Of a DNA stretch of 26,531 nucleotides, positions 1 to 10,775 are shown in pieces. This DNA comes from Sphacelaria rigidula (taxonomy: Eukaryota > Phaeophyceae > Sphacelariales), in the NCBI GenBank assembly GCA_964200075.2, contig CAXNAA020000135.1, forward strand, positions 1-26,531. Reading direction: 5' to 3'. The notes beneath the pieces are model-generated. The model was not told the DNA's origin. It saw only the letters and a list, made by a program, of their open reading frames with translations, and did not search any database. The translations under genes were made by a program, and so were the position numbers. Within the stretch, counting starts at the first letter, position 1; the number at the start of each line of letters is the position of its first letter.

Positions 1-61
1 GCGCCTGCCCCCCCCCCCGCCGCGGGCGTTTTTTTTTTTTTTTTGGGGGGGGGGGGGGGGG
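1..61. repeat. Homopolymer runs at the window edge
   Basis: A C-run (8-18), a T-run (29-44) and a G-run (45-61) follow each other directly. Stacked homopolymers like this are more typical of a low-quality read or contig end than of biology. I see nothing encoded here. Confidence 0.7.
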
Positions 62-89
62 TAGCCCATAGAAGGTGTCAAACGTGATC

Positions 90-728
90 TTAATTTTCGA
101 TCTCGACAAGAGACGACCCAACCTTCCACTCCATCTGCCCGCTGGGGTGCCAGCTATAGTAGGACGATCGGGGCGCGCCGGCTTGGACGGTATAACTGTT
201 AAATATTACGCGATGGCAGCATGGATGTATCAAACATTGACCATGATACCCTCGAAGACTCACCTCTTGCTTCGGTGCGTCTTTAGAGATGTTGCGGTGG
301 CTAGTGGCATGGTGTCTGTTATCCTGACAAGTGGCACTCCCACCGTCCACGGTTTGCATCACCGACACTGTCGATAATGGAATGCAGTCGATTTTGGCGC
401 TCGGCGCAGATACTGATGCTCTGGAACTGTGAATTTTCCTATCATCATCCGATCCCTGGTTTAGATGACCATCAGCACCAGCTTCTTGCTTATGGGAATT
501 GGCGTCATGTCGGTTGACGGGCATGACGCCGTCTGCATCTCGCTGGAGCAGCGGGATTCGAGGGGAACCTTGGCTGAAACAGTCACCGGATCCGCTGATG
601 CGGTGCGGCGGGTTTTTGCGAGACGAACGAAGCGTGGTCGGTGGATGCCGAGGGCGCAAGCCATGCGCAAAAACGCATAGGCTAGGCGTGTCTACCGGCG
701 GTGGATCACACCTTCCTGCTTCGAACAT
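90..728 (-). CDS. Possible hydrophilic open frame, unknown function
   Basis: This 212-codon minus-strand frame is the longest uninterrupted frame in the first 12 kb. The predicted product is hydrophilic and rich in Ser, His, Arg and Asp, with no motif I recognise and no clear transmembrane segment. An ORF of this length is only slightly longer than chance would give in 26 kb over six frames, so it may be spurious or part of a larger exon. Overlapping plus-strand frames of 71-106 codons look like shadows. No splice sites clearly bound it. Confidence 0.25.
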   Translation of the reverse strand: MFEAGRCDPPPVDTPSLCVFAHGLRPRHPPTTLRSSRKNPPHRISGSGDCFSQGSPRIPLLQRDADGVMPVNRHDANSHKQEAGADGHLNQGSDDDRKIHSSRASVSAPSAKIDCIPLSTVSVMQTVDGGSATCQDNRHHATSHRNISKDAPKQEVSLRGYHGQCLIHPCCHRVIFNSYTVQAGAPRSSYYSWHPSGQMEWKVGSSLVEIEN

Positions 729-1146
729 TATTGCTTACAGGAATGTTACGCACTTGCTGTGCCCGGGGTACATCGATACTACATCGTATGTTGCAGCCGT
801 GGTTGGCATGTATGTATAACATAGATTTAGCTGTCATGATCCATGATTATGTAGTCATCGTTTGTGCCGTTATATGTATTCTTCACTATGGGGTACCGCC
901 TGCTGTACACCACGTGCAAAAGAGGGAACCATGTCCATACATGGTACCTTTTACTCGCCCTGCAAGAGTTGCTGCATACACCCATGGGCGTACTGTTGTC
1001 TGTGCAGTTGAAGTAGTGCGAATGGGCATGTGCATCCTGATCACGGGTACTGCTGAATATTTGTAAGATCCACACAAGAAGGATCCAGAATCCACGGCAT
1101 GATGTGTACCCTTCTCAGGTGTAATCCAAAAAGTGAGCAATAAACC

Positions 1147-1362
1147 ATGGACTGGGAAGATATGTCAGTTGAAGTACTCAAGCACGTAGAAGACTGCTTG
1201 CCAGTTGCACCAGCCTCGCCAGCAGCACTCGATGACCAACCGGTATCGGCAAATACTTCACACCAGGATTCATGGCATAGGGGGAGCCTGTTCAGGTACA
1301 TGGCCATCCGCCGCAAATGGCCTTCTGTACCGTACATTGGCGAAGTTATTCGCAATAATTAG
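1147..1362 (+). CDS. Small open frame with a strong start context
   Basis: A 71-codon frame begins with an ATG in a near-ideal eukaryotic start context (aaccATGG) and ends at TAG. The N-terminal ~20 residues (MDWEDMSVEVLKHVEDCL) are acidic and could form a helix. The rest is Ser/Pro/Ala-rich, then basic. I do not recognise it. It could be a small protein, the first exon of a longer gene, or chance. The start context is the only feature that sets it apart. Confidence 0.25.
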   Translation: MDWEDMSVEVLKHVEDCLPVAPASPAALDDQPVSANTSHQDSWHRGSLFRYMAIRRKWPSVPYIGEVIRNN

Positions 1363-1761
1363 TAGCATCCCACCTTAGTAGAGTCACCAGATGTGCAGTA
1401 GATGTATACCGACAAGGTCGCAAGAAAGACGCCACTGACGGTATGGTGATATGCGTGGTTCTTCGATCGCTCTATAATGCCAGCACCTGGCAGTGTACCG
1501 CGCCAGTGTTTCCGGTTGCAACCCAACATGAAGTAGGGGAGGCGACTGCGTACCCATGTACACAAGTGAAAATATCAAGACATACACACATACATGGATA
1601 AATAGGGTTCGATGAGATGGTGCTCGAAAGAAGAGGGTCCCCTCGGAAATGGGGTTTAATGTCGCGGTTAGGTTAAACCTGCGTCTAGAATTTCGCAATT
1701 TCCAGCGAAAATACTTTGGGCTACAGTACGATAGGAAAGCACTTTCGACTAGAAGTGCATT

Positions 1762-2210
1762 TAACGGCCGATCATCGAAATTGAGGATGGAGTTTTTTTG
1801 TTGAGGATAAACATCCAGAAAATTAAAATCTTCGTATCCGCACCAAATCTTCGAAGCATGGTTCCATTATTTCACCTGCTGGTGGTGGCTATGGACAATT
1901 GCTTCACGCCCTACAAATTTGGATTTCTATGACCGAAATGTTGGAACCCTAGGTAAAGAAACATTTTTGAGTATTTAGGCGATCCGATCGGAGCGCCTAA
2001 ATTCCACGAAATTATTTTTTTCACCGAGGACCCCAACATTTCGGTTATCGAAATCCAGGTTTGTATGGCGTACAGCACTTGTCCATAGTCACCAGCACGT
2101 GAAGAAATGAAACCATATTTCGAAGATTTGGTGTGGATACGAACTTTTTATCTCCCGGGTTCTCATCCTCAGTGAATAGCTCCATCCTCATTTTCGATTA
2201 TCGGCTGTTA
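1762..2210. repeat. Long imperfect palindrome (fold-back / MITE-like)
   Basis: The left arm (about 1762-1985) reads as the reverse complement of the right arm (about 1988-2210) over nearly its full length. Examples are the paired blocks atcgaaattgaggatggag / ctccatcctcattttcgat, gcaccaaatcttcgaa / ttcgaagatttggtg, and ccgaaatgttgg / ccaacatttcgg. The centre (tttaggcgatccgatcgga...) is itself palindromic, leaving almost no loop. The outer ends are TAACGGCCGAT and its diverged complement ATCGGCTGTTA. The arms differ by scattered substitutions and small indels. No protein frame spans it. A non-autonomous fold-back transposon or an inverted duplication fits; a transcript would form a ~220-bp duplex. 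Confidence 0.85.
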
Positions 2211-3020
2211 TTTGCGTTAAAAGCTAAGCAGGTGTGCGGTGCTGGGCTGCACCTAGTTCGGTGTACACGTGTGTCGATGACGATGCCACCGGAGGAGTAA
2301 CGACCGAGAGGAAGCTCCTCGCCTGTGTCCTTTGTGTGTCTTCGTTCGGCGATTCTCGGTCGCTGGAGAGAACGGCATCCGGATACCACGTCACACACCG
2401 TTTGCCAGTCCTTCAGTGGGCACAAGAACGGTAGGCAGTCAGTGGTACAGCTGAATACTTGCCGAATCATTCGTGGCCCACGCCGTCAAGCGATGACCAA
2501 ACAAGTCTTGTCTGGTGGGAGAGTTTGAGTTAGGTTTCAAGGAGCCCAGCAGCAGCCAGCCCAGTACTATAGTTTCCCTCTCTAAAGCTCATACAATTCC
2601 TTGTGACTATAGTCACTTTAGCATGTGCACACGCCAAAGTGTTTGTGTATGTGAAAGAATAGTAGATGGACTTCTAATATTAAGGTGCGTTGATAGCGTC
2701 AAAATGGATGCCACCAGCTGGCAGAAGGCGCTTTCCTCGGCTTTCCAAGGGCATGAAGGAAAACAATGCCACAGTTTGTCAAACAGCTCTGGAATTTTTA
2801 CTTAGTATGCGCAATAATAATTGCCGGTTTCTGGTCGCTGGGCATTTGATCACCCCGTCGTTACTGATTTGGTTGGCTTAGCTTCGCCGGAAAACGAAAA
2901 GGACAATGTCACCTCTACTTTCTTGTAATACTAGCACGGGGTGGGGCCCAAAAAGGTTCAACCGACATGTACACCGAGGCACTGCGCAAACGTGACCTCA
3001 CGCGCCTAGGGCCGACTCAA

Positions 3021-3021
<1 letters not shown>
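2211..3021. other. No supported gene
   Basis: Several short overlapping frames occur in both strands (63-96 codons). None has matched splice sites, protein-like composition or recognisable motifs. An ATG in good context at 2704 (tcaaaATGG) opens a 34-codon frame only. I see nothing further. Confidence 0.5.

Positions 3022-3115
<94 letters not shown>
3022..3115. repeat. Compound CT/CA microsatellite
   Basis: A (CT)n tract with two TTT interruptions runs from 3022 to about 3094 and passes directly into (CA)n from 3095 to about 3115. It generates an artificial Ser-Leu/Thr-His repeat in a plus-strand frame, which is not evidence of a gene. Confidence 0.95.
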
Positions 3116-3639
3116 CATTCGCACATTGCCATTTTATCCGCCAGGTTCACTAGCGCATTGTTGTGTCGCCTCCATTGAGGAGTACATTCGATGGTCGAGC
3201 AAACCTATATGTATTTGTCATTGAGTAGATCGTATTTCACAGCTTGTTGCAACACGAAACAAACATAGCAACTCTCCTCAGCATTCTTGCTAGGCAGCCC
3301 TTGTCGTAAACCAGCTACCAAATCATTTGCTGGGCAACTTACCGAACAGCCAATGAGTCAACGAGTACAGGTCAACGTTGTCAACTATATCAAGTCAACC
3401 GCTCTTGGGTAAGGCACTCAAATATCAATAAGATAATGAGCACGGATCTCGCCAACAAAACTGACCACGCTCACACGCAACCTCAAGCCGAAGTAACCAC
3501 GCTTCGCTGAAATGGCGTTCCGCAGACAAATTACCGGAGGGCAAACACTCATCGCTACCGTAAAGCCCATTGCAAGGTTGAATTATATTGATTGATTGTC
3601 GCATATTCACTAATTTCTGAGAAATCCAGCCTTGATGAC

Positions 3640-4560
3640 AATGTAGACGTTTCCCTGGCAAGCGGAACGGAAACACTTGTCGAAGAAAACTTGACACAAG
3701 GGGAAGATAAATAAAGAGAGGAAAACAGACAGAACAGAGTGGTCCAAGAAATGACAGCAGAACAGGACGGCACAATAGAAAATATGAGAGAAAATGGAAC
3801 AAGAAAACGAAAGCAAACGCCAAAACAGATCTAGTACCAGTCCCGATCAGAAAAAAAGAAGAGACAAGAAAATGGCCAGCCCCTGCTTGGCCCCCTGCCG
3901 CATGGCTTTAGATAAGGAGGCCACGAGAAACAAACAAACGGACGAACGAGCAAACGTAAAATCACAAAACTATTAATTGTTATCTTTCAGCAGCACCACC
4001 CATGTATACTACTTTACATATGTACAATAATTCAGAATATGAACTGTAGAACCGAGAATTTATAATCAGTATATCTGTTTTCCCGTTTCACTCGACCCGT
4101 GGAGTTCTTTTCATGAGATACTATGAGTGTGTGCCCCTGAACGAAGGTGTGCACAAAAGCACGGAACAGATGTCCTGAGGAACAGCTGCTGAGTAACACC
4201 TCGCAATAAAACCGGCCAGCGAGTACTTGCAGGTTACCTGGCAATTCTATCTCTGTGACATCAGACGGTGATCGAATGGTACTAGTCTAGTTTTAATATC
4301 CTAAAAACACGGATCGGTGAAGGGCGTGGAAGCAGGTTTGTGCTCAGCATTTTGGAACCCACACTGTTTGGGCATGCACTCTCACCCACGAACTCTCCGG
4401 TCGCGAGACACGCTGCTATAAATAAAACAAAACTGTGAAGCAAAGAGGAAGCAAATGACAAAAACGAAAAGGCAGAAAGGAGGGAAGAAACAAAAAGAAA
4501 GAGAGAGAGGGAGATAAAAGAAGAGAAGAATATGAAGAAGAGATAAAACCCGAGTAAAAA
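3640..4560. other. Two purine-rich tracts
   Basis: Plus-strand A/G-rich stretches lie at about 3690-3960 and 4415-4560 (runs such as agaaagagagagagggag). They produce long but compositionally biased Phe/Leu/Ser frames on the minus strand (for example 3425-3823 and 4282-4581), which I treat as shadows. No splice-bounded exon is visible. The intervening sequence (3960-4415) is unremarkable. Confidence 0.55.
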
Positions 4561-4599
4561 CCAGAACATGTACAAGAGCATAGCCGGAGACCATCGTCT

Positions 4600-6690
4600 A
4601 GGTTGTCAGTCGAGGAAACAAGTCGACACATGATAAGACAAGACTGGAGTCTATCAGTTCCCATCTTACCCTCGCCTCTCCTACTCATCCGTAGCCGGGT
4701 ACAAACCCGGCCACTGTTTTGATCATTTCCATTTCTGAGTTCCTCACAAGGTGATGCTGCTATTGTTGTGTCATCGGTGGCCGCTCTTCAATTGGCAGCT
4801 CGTAACACAATAGCCTCTTGCTTGTGGCGTACGTCGGGCTGACATATGTCTTCACTTCTGGAAAACCCTAAAATCACGCCATCACAGGGCCATCATGTCG
4901 CTTTACAAACCGCACCATGTTGACTGGCATTGAAAAACTCCAGAACCAGAATAAACTTCAACAAACCTCGCTCCTGCTAAATCTTTAGTTTCCCGACGAC
5001 CGATGATGCCTGCACTATCCAACCCGCACATGCTCCTATGGCAACCAAGTTTGGTTGGAGAAGTCAATATGATCCATTTCATAGTTCTTTGATGGCCGCG
5101 GAATCGATGTCATTCCTCAGTCCTGATGAAGTTTAACGTATCAAGAGGAATATCGAAAGATGAAAACGGTAACTCTAACTTCATTCAACACATTTGTTGG
5201 TAACTTTGCACCCGGTGCGCCACTACCTGTTGGGATACCAACGCGGCGAAGATGCGGCCGCGGTGCGTTCTACACCCTTACCATCTCGCCATCCTACAGC
5301 TCTCTGAACCTGGTGATCCCCAACCGCCCCCCCACGGAACCAACTCCACCCTCGCCCGACATACCGCCGTTTCCATGGACTAATCCCCATGATCTCCCGG
5401 TTTCTCCACGGCGGGAGTTGCTGGACCAACCGCATTGACCCTTGGCGGTGAGCGCGTGGTCGCTCGAACACGACTAGATGCGGTGATGGAGTTGCTTGAA
5501 AGCAAAGTACTTGCAGTGACAAGATGCTTTTCATTACCACCGCCAGTATCTGCCTGTGGACAACATACTTGGAAGGTAGAGCATCCACGAACTTTCCGAA
5601 GCGAGGCAGTGGGTCAAGTGAGGTCGAACTTCGTATGCTCGAAGAGATCGGGCAATATCTTCCAGCTCTACCAACCGTTGGATAGGTCTATCCCCAACCA
5701 CAATCTGTATGTTGTCGAGCTTATCGAATAACACCATTTTTGCCGCTCAAGCTTTCGGGCTATGCTTTTCGTACATTGCAAGCCTTGCTGCGCCAGGACA
5801 GCCGAGTCACAACAATTACCCCGTTGACATCATTTTCATCGAGCTTTCGCGTCTGCGGCTACCAACCTACCGCCAAAACGACTGCACTAAAATCCCCGGA
5901 CGCCCCATGCCCACATCATCTCCCGTTATATCTCGCCCCGGTAAAGGCCTAGTCTACACCCTGGAGTTTTGTGAAATTCCAGAACTTTTACCTGAAACGC
6001 TGAAAAACGGAATAACGCCCGCAAAGTTCGGAGCACAGACATGGAATCCACCCCGTCAACCGAAACCGTACATTGCGTCTGCTTTACGTTCGAGGCCAAC
6101 GCCCCTACTCTAGCGACGTCAATTTCACCCTTGTGGTTGCCAGGAGGCAATCCTCCCCTCCTCGTATGCACCCAGTCTTGTATCATGAAAGCCGAAGCAG
6201 CTCCAGGCCCACTATAAATCTCGAATGGACCCTCGCCAATGACGACACCCCACTACCATGACGCCATCGGACCCCGCTCTGCTCGAACCGCTTCCCTCGA
6301 TGGCTCATTGCCATTCCTTTAGCTGGGCTCGAAGTTCATCATCGCCACATGCTGATCACTTTCGCAACTTGTCTGGCACAGCTTTTGAAGCGGCCTCTTC
6401 AGTTACTTCCGCACTTTTCGAAGTTGGCTGTCACGCTGTGACGGCGGTACGACCGTTGGCCTACCGGTCAAACTACTAGTGCATTTAATGGTCCTTTCCC
6501 GCGACATCGACGTTGTTTTATCGTATTTCTTACGAGAGAGATTGAAATCGGGGCAACAAGGGTAAAGGGGATGAATAGTGGAGAATAGAGAGTGGCATGA
6601 AGCGAGCCTTCTCGGCAGTCATGATGAAGTTCCGGGCTAGCGTCACCGCTACTGCAGTTCCGCCGCATGTAACTATTAAACCCGACTGAT
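4600..6690. other. No confidently coding sequence; possible decayed element
   Basis: Overlapping frames of 60-134 codons occur on both strands between 5160 and 6480. One example is plus 5160-5438, which is Pro/Thr-rich; another is plus 5709-6113. Translations give protein-like stretches broken by stops and frame changes, but I could not match any to a family. It could be a decayed transposon or simply intergenic DNA. Confidence 0.4.
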
Positions 6691-6692
6691 GA

Positions 6693-6917
6693 GATGTCCC
6701 GGTACTGCAGTATCAAAACAGTGACACTGGCTACTCTCCTCCCACGTACAGCGCTTCGCCTGAGAGTAACGGTATTTGCGTGGACAAGCTCAAGAGAGAC
6801 GAAAAAACTGCGACATTCACAAGAGATGGCAAGTGCTTTCAGTCGCTTGCGCCGGGATCGGAGTTTCTTCAGCCGATGGCGGCGCCACATATTGATCAAA
6901 GCACGGAGATGCAACAT
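6693..6917 (+). CDS. Candidate upstream exon of the coiled-coil/zinc-finger/SAM gene
   Basis: This frame is open from just after tandem TGA stops to a possible donor, CAT|gtgagg, at 6917/6918. It reads as a plausible hydrophilic protein with a Tyr/Ser/Pro-rich start (NSDTGYSPPTYSASPESNG) and a charged middle (DKLKRDEKTATFTRDGK). A possible acceptor, tactgcag, lies within it near 6714, so the true start may be later. It ends in phase 0, as do the clear downstream exons. I found no exon between here and 7812 that joins cleanly in phase. The minus strand holds a competing 167-codon frame (6468-6971). Confidence 0.3.
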
Positions 6918-7013
6918 GTGAGGGTCATCGCACGCGATTGCCGCCCTAAGCTCAATACTCAATCGGGGCATCTGAGCTCATCAGGATAAAGCCAACTCTA
7001 TCGTAGATTACAT

Positions 7014-7481
7014 GTGCCACTCACAGATGATATGCGCATTGCGGACACGGTGCTGCCGACATTCATATATCGGCGGTGCAACATAGCAGGTGGCAAAAGC
7101 GCCCCGCTATGGCGAGAAATGGATTTGGCCCGGCCCCAATGCTCTTCCCGCATCCAATCGTTTTCTCAATTGATCGATGCTATTTCTCATGAGGCGAAAG
7201 ACTCGGACAAGGCGTACTCTGTTCTTCCTTATTTTCTCAGAAAAGAAGAGTGGCGACAGGGTGTCTTGTGCTTGTCCCTGTCCACGGGTTCATTTTGCAG
7301 AGTGTTTGGTAGGGTCACGAAGCGAACGAATACCCGCACGCTACTCACCGTCAACGGTAATGGCGAGGGTGCTTCTGTAAAAGATGCTGTCCAAGTGGCT
7401 CTTCCACCAGATCTTCCACTCACAGAGCCGCACATACGGAGTGTTTCACAAAATGGTGTCTTGGTGTCACCTGGGGATTGA
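7014..7481 (+). CDS. Open frame, possible upstream exon
   Basis: A 155-codon plus-strand frame. Its last third is the most protein-like part (GRVTKRTNTRTLLTVNGNG, then an Asp/Val/Pro-rich tail). It follows a good acceptor (gttcattttgcag at 7300) and contains a possible donor at CCAA|gtggct. The phase from that acceptor does not match the phase-0 end of the 6693-6917 candidate, so both cannot be joined directly. An acceptor at about 7022 (cactcacag) is another option. No family recognised. Confidence 0.3.
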   Translation: MPLTDDMRIADTVLPTFIYRRCNIAGGKSAPLWREMDLARPQCSSRIQSFSQLIDAISHEAKDSDKAYSVLPYFLRKEEWRQGVLCLSLSTGSFCRVFGRVTKRTNTRTLLTVNGNGEGASVKDAVQVALPPDLPLTEPHIRSVSQNGVLVSPGD

Positions 7482-7811
7482 TACCTGATTCTGCTCTGAT
7501 GTTCTCACTCGGGCGCAAACTATGGAAGCAAACGTATTTTTGGTGATGGACCATTCCGCAGGTCGATTGGTTTGCTCGTGACGTTTTTCATATCTACTCG
7601 TGGCCACGATGTGACTGTTTCTTCTTCCGCCTTTTCTTACCTTTGACAGATTCGAGCTCCGCTTCTCGGACTACACGCCATAATTCTTCCAACATCAATC
7701 TTTACCCTCTTCCCTGACTGTTTCTCGATGGTGTTGTGCACAATGTCAAGCGTTTTGATGATTTCGCGCTCCGATATTTCGATCTTGTTGTTTGACTATG
7801 TGAAGGTGCAG

Positions 7812-10775
7812 TCCGGTACTATACTGCGTCGGATGGAGCTGATCGAGGAGCGTTTATCAAGCCACGAGGAAGAACTCGGAAGTATCAGTGTCATTTGCAG
7901 GAGGACTGAAGGAATCATGATAGCCCTTCAGAGCCGTCAGGATGAGTTAAATACAAAGGTACTCGTTGACTGCCTCACTGCAAGTAGCGACTGACAGTCG
8001 TAGGCCCAAATAGGCCGATGAAAATACAGCGTGGGTTGGCGAACCTTTGCACTCCTTCGCTCAGTTTTCCCGTCTCTTCACCAGCAAAACATTCATCCTG
8101 AAGAAAACTCACGATCATCTCGTGGCCCCTTCTACGTGATTTTTCCTCTCGGTCGCAAATATTCCCTTCGGTCCCACGTGCGCGATTTTCGCTTTTGCGC
8201 TTTTTTCTGTAACTGAGAAAGATTCGCGATGTGGCGGACAATTTCATGCTGCTCGATCGGCGAAACGCGTCAACGGAGAGTGCTTTAAGCACTACCATTA
8301 GTCAAGGGCAAATGCTCACTGCCGTTAGGTCGGCGTTAGGACAGTTTCGAGAACAGGTAAGCTGCTTCGTGCAGGAGAGAAGAGCAGTCTACAACGTAAA
8401 ATCTTGGACGCGATTAAGGTCGGATGGACTGTCTGAATCCTCTATCTGTACGCGGCGGACCGATGGTGTCCTAATGAGAAATTCCTCCGTGCAAAAGGTC
8501 ATATTTAGCACGCGGGCGTGTACTTTGTCTAAAATTGCATACAGTAGATTATACCTGCCGTTAAAGGTGCACTTGACGTGTCGTACCGCACAAGGACCGA
8601 TTAGCCACGAGCGAAATGTCGGGCAACGGGGGTTTAGCAGCGGTCAAAACGTCGAAATTGGGTATCGCATACATATCGTTCTGCCAAAAAGCACGAATCG
8701 TAGACCCTTGGATTACAGGATACGCACACATGCCTATATCTAGGATCAATTCTAACTCCTTACTGCCTCACCCACTTATCGCAGGTGGAGAATAAGATTT
8801 CCGCCGTCGAGCAGAAGGTTGCCGATTCTATCGAAAACAGAGCAGACAGCGACAGACTTCCAAAGGTGGAGACGTCGTACAGTAATTGGTGGGGCATGGG
8901 AGGACTCGCGCTGAAAGCTCTACGCAAGGCCACCGAAACGTGAAGTGCAGAGAACAATATTAAAGTGGACAGACTAGGGTGTATGCCCTACGTATACACA
9001 ATCTTGCGCAAGCCTCAAAGCGCACTTACTGTGGCCCACAAAGTATTCCGTTGCCTATCGAAACAGTAATCACGCCATTTACGGTGGGTTGGAATACTGT
9101 GCTTTTAAATTTCGGATTTGAATTCTTCAGATTGAGGAGTCCGCAGAGGAAATGGAGGACATGTGTGCGGTGCAACTGCGTGCGTTCCAGGCCGAAATGG
9201 ACAGAACCACACTTGAAGTGAAGGGAGAGGTACGCACAGCTTAGTGAATGAACACTACTCAGTATCATCTATACGTTGACTCGATCAGTAGGTGTAGATG
9301 CCCATCCGTTGTGAACGCTCAGCGTTTGGCTGTCGTGGTGGCTCCACCCGCGCGAATTTTCTGGTTGTCACACGATATAATCTATTTCCCTGTGATTTGT
9401 GACATGACGTCCCTGAATATGAACAATCAAGAGTAGCAAATGTACAATAGGGCAACTGCGCGAGGTATTGGCAGGCAGAAAGTGGATTCATTGTTTTCCC
9501 TATCGGTTCCTCTGTTTTCTTCACTGTGAATACTGTAATTTGCATGGCACGCAGATGGCAAAACGGATAGAAGCGGAACAGCAAGCGCGAGAAGCGTGTA
9601 CAGGTCTACTTCAACGCCGACTTGAGACTATGTTCCAAGAAGTCGAGAACTCCGCACGATTAAGGCAATCGCAACGGAATGCTGAGGTACGTCATGTCCT
9701 CCGAGAGGGTGGAGTCCAGCAAGCAATCGCTCACCCATTGTTTGCCCATGATATGTCGGTGCTCGACGGGGTAGTTGACCATTGCACTACGCCCTCGTCC
9801 GTCATCTGCGCTGGGATGTTGCAAATTGTGATGCATCGGCTATGGTCTACCATCGCATACGCAGCGGCTTTGGCACTAGCGGGTGGGGAAAAAATCATGA
9901 AGCCACGCAAATGAGAGCATTCAATAGGAAATGTTGTATCCGGCAGGTGGCGGCACTGTCATCGCAGACGCAACGTGAAGTTGATGGACTCTCATCCGCC
10001 AACGCCGAGGAAGTTGCGAGTGTTCGCAGAGAGCTCAAGGAAGCCCTGGTTCTTCTTGGAAGGAGAGTCGAGGAGGTGAGAGCGAGATGTGAAGGCATGT
10101 ACATTTTGACGATGCCGTGCTCATGTGATGTACCAAGTGATATATTACTCCCGATCGTTGAAATGGATGCCGTCTTCATAGCATTCTTTTTAAAGCACGT
10201 TTCATGAAGATAATCGGCACTCTCTGAATGAACCGTAATCGAAGAAGCCGTCCGAATTCAGGACAATGTACCCTGCGTCGCAAGAATAGAATCGTCGTAT
10301 ATCAATTGCATCACCTTTAAACATTGTCTCTGCTCGCCGGACAGGTGCGTGACGCTGACAGCAGGCGAATGGATGAGGTGTCAGGAGACCTGAAACGGGC
10401 GCGGGATGTCAGAGCTGACGAAAGAAGAGAAGTAGGTGACGTGGCTGACTGTGGAAGAAAATTAATCAACACAATTATGACACTCACCATCACTTTGTCT
10501 GTAATTATCCTTAACTCGTATCGCTACCATATGTCGCAAGTGATCCATCTGCAAGCACGGTCTTCCGCTCAGAGCATAGTTGGGTTAACGAAGCGAGAAA
10601 TAGTCCAATGCCGACTGTGTGTTCACTTAGGTACTTTACTCTGCTTTATGTTCGCCGTCGCCCACTGTTACAGATCTGGAAGGAGCTGTCGGGAATACAA
10701 GGCCAAATGCGACATGCAATGGCTGAAGTAGGGAGTCGACGTACAAGCGCGGATGAGCGTCTGCGTGGAGTTGAG
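7812..10775 (+). CDS. Eight small coiled-coil exons
   Basis: Exons of 147, 135, 81, 99, 132, 129, 87 and 102 bp are each a whole number of codons. Each is flanked by an acceptor (gtgcag, tcgcag, ttcttcag, gcacgcag, ccggcag, cggacag, gttacag) and a donor (AAG|gtactc, CAG|gtaagc, GAG|gtacgc, GAG|gtacgt, GAG|gtgaga, GAA|gtaggt, GAG|gtcagt). Every exon reads as charged amphipathic helix, for example RRMELIEERLSSHEEELGS in the first, EAEQQAREACTGLLQRRLE in the fifth and EEVASVRRELKEALVLL in the sixth. Introns are 242-428 bp. The uniform phase and modular helix content suggest growth by exon duplication or shuffling. The third exon's donor (AAG|gtggag) is weaker, and its frame could run on to a stop at 8943. 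Confidence 0.75.

Noticed and set aside
2967-3224. Plus-strand frame with long Ser-Leu and Thr-His repeats
   Set aside because: It is translation of the CT/CA microsatellite.
3425-4688. Hydrophobic Phe/Leu/Ser-rich minus-strand frames resembling membrane proteins
   Set aside because: They are the complement of purine-rich tracts; composition explains them and no splice or start evidence exists.
4691-4712. Hairpin gccgggt...acccggc resembling a tRNA T-arm
   Set aside because: The loop is six bases, and there is no A-box, anticodon arm or acceptor stem around it.
7594-7795. Minus-strand charged helical peptides (EELWRVVREAELESVKGKK and KIEISEREIIKTLDI) antisense to the start of the main gene
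   Set aside because: They lie in two different frames separated by a stop, and the Lys/Arg run is the complement of a strong intron polypyrimidine tract.
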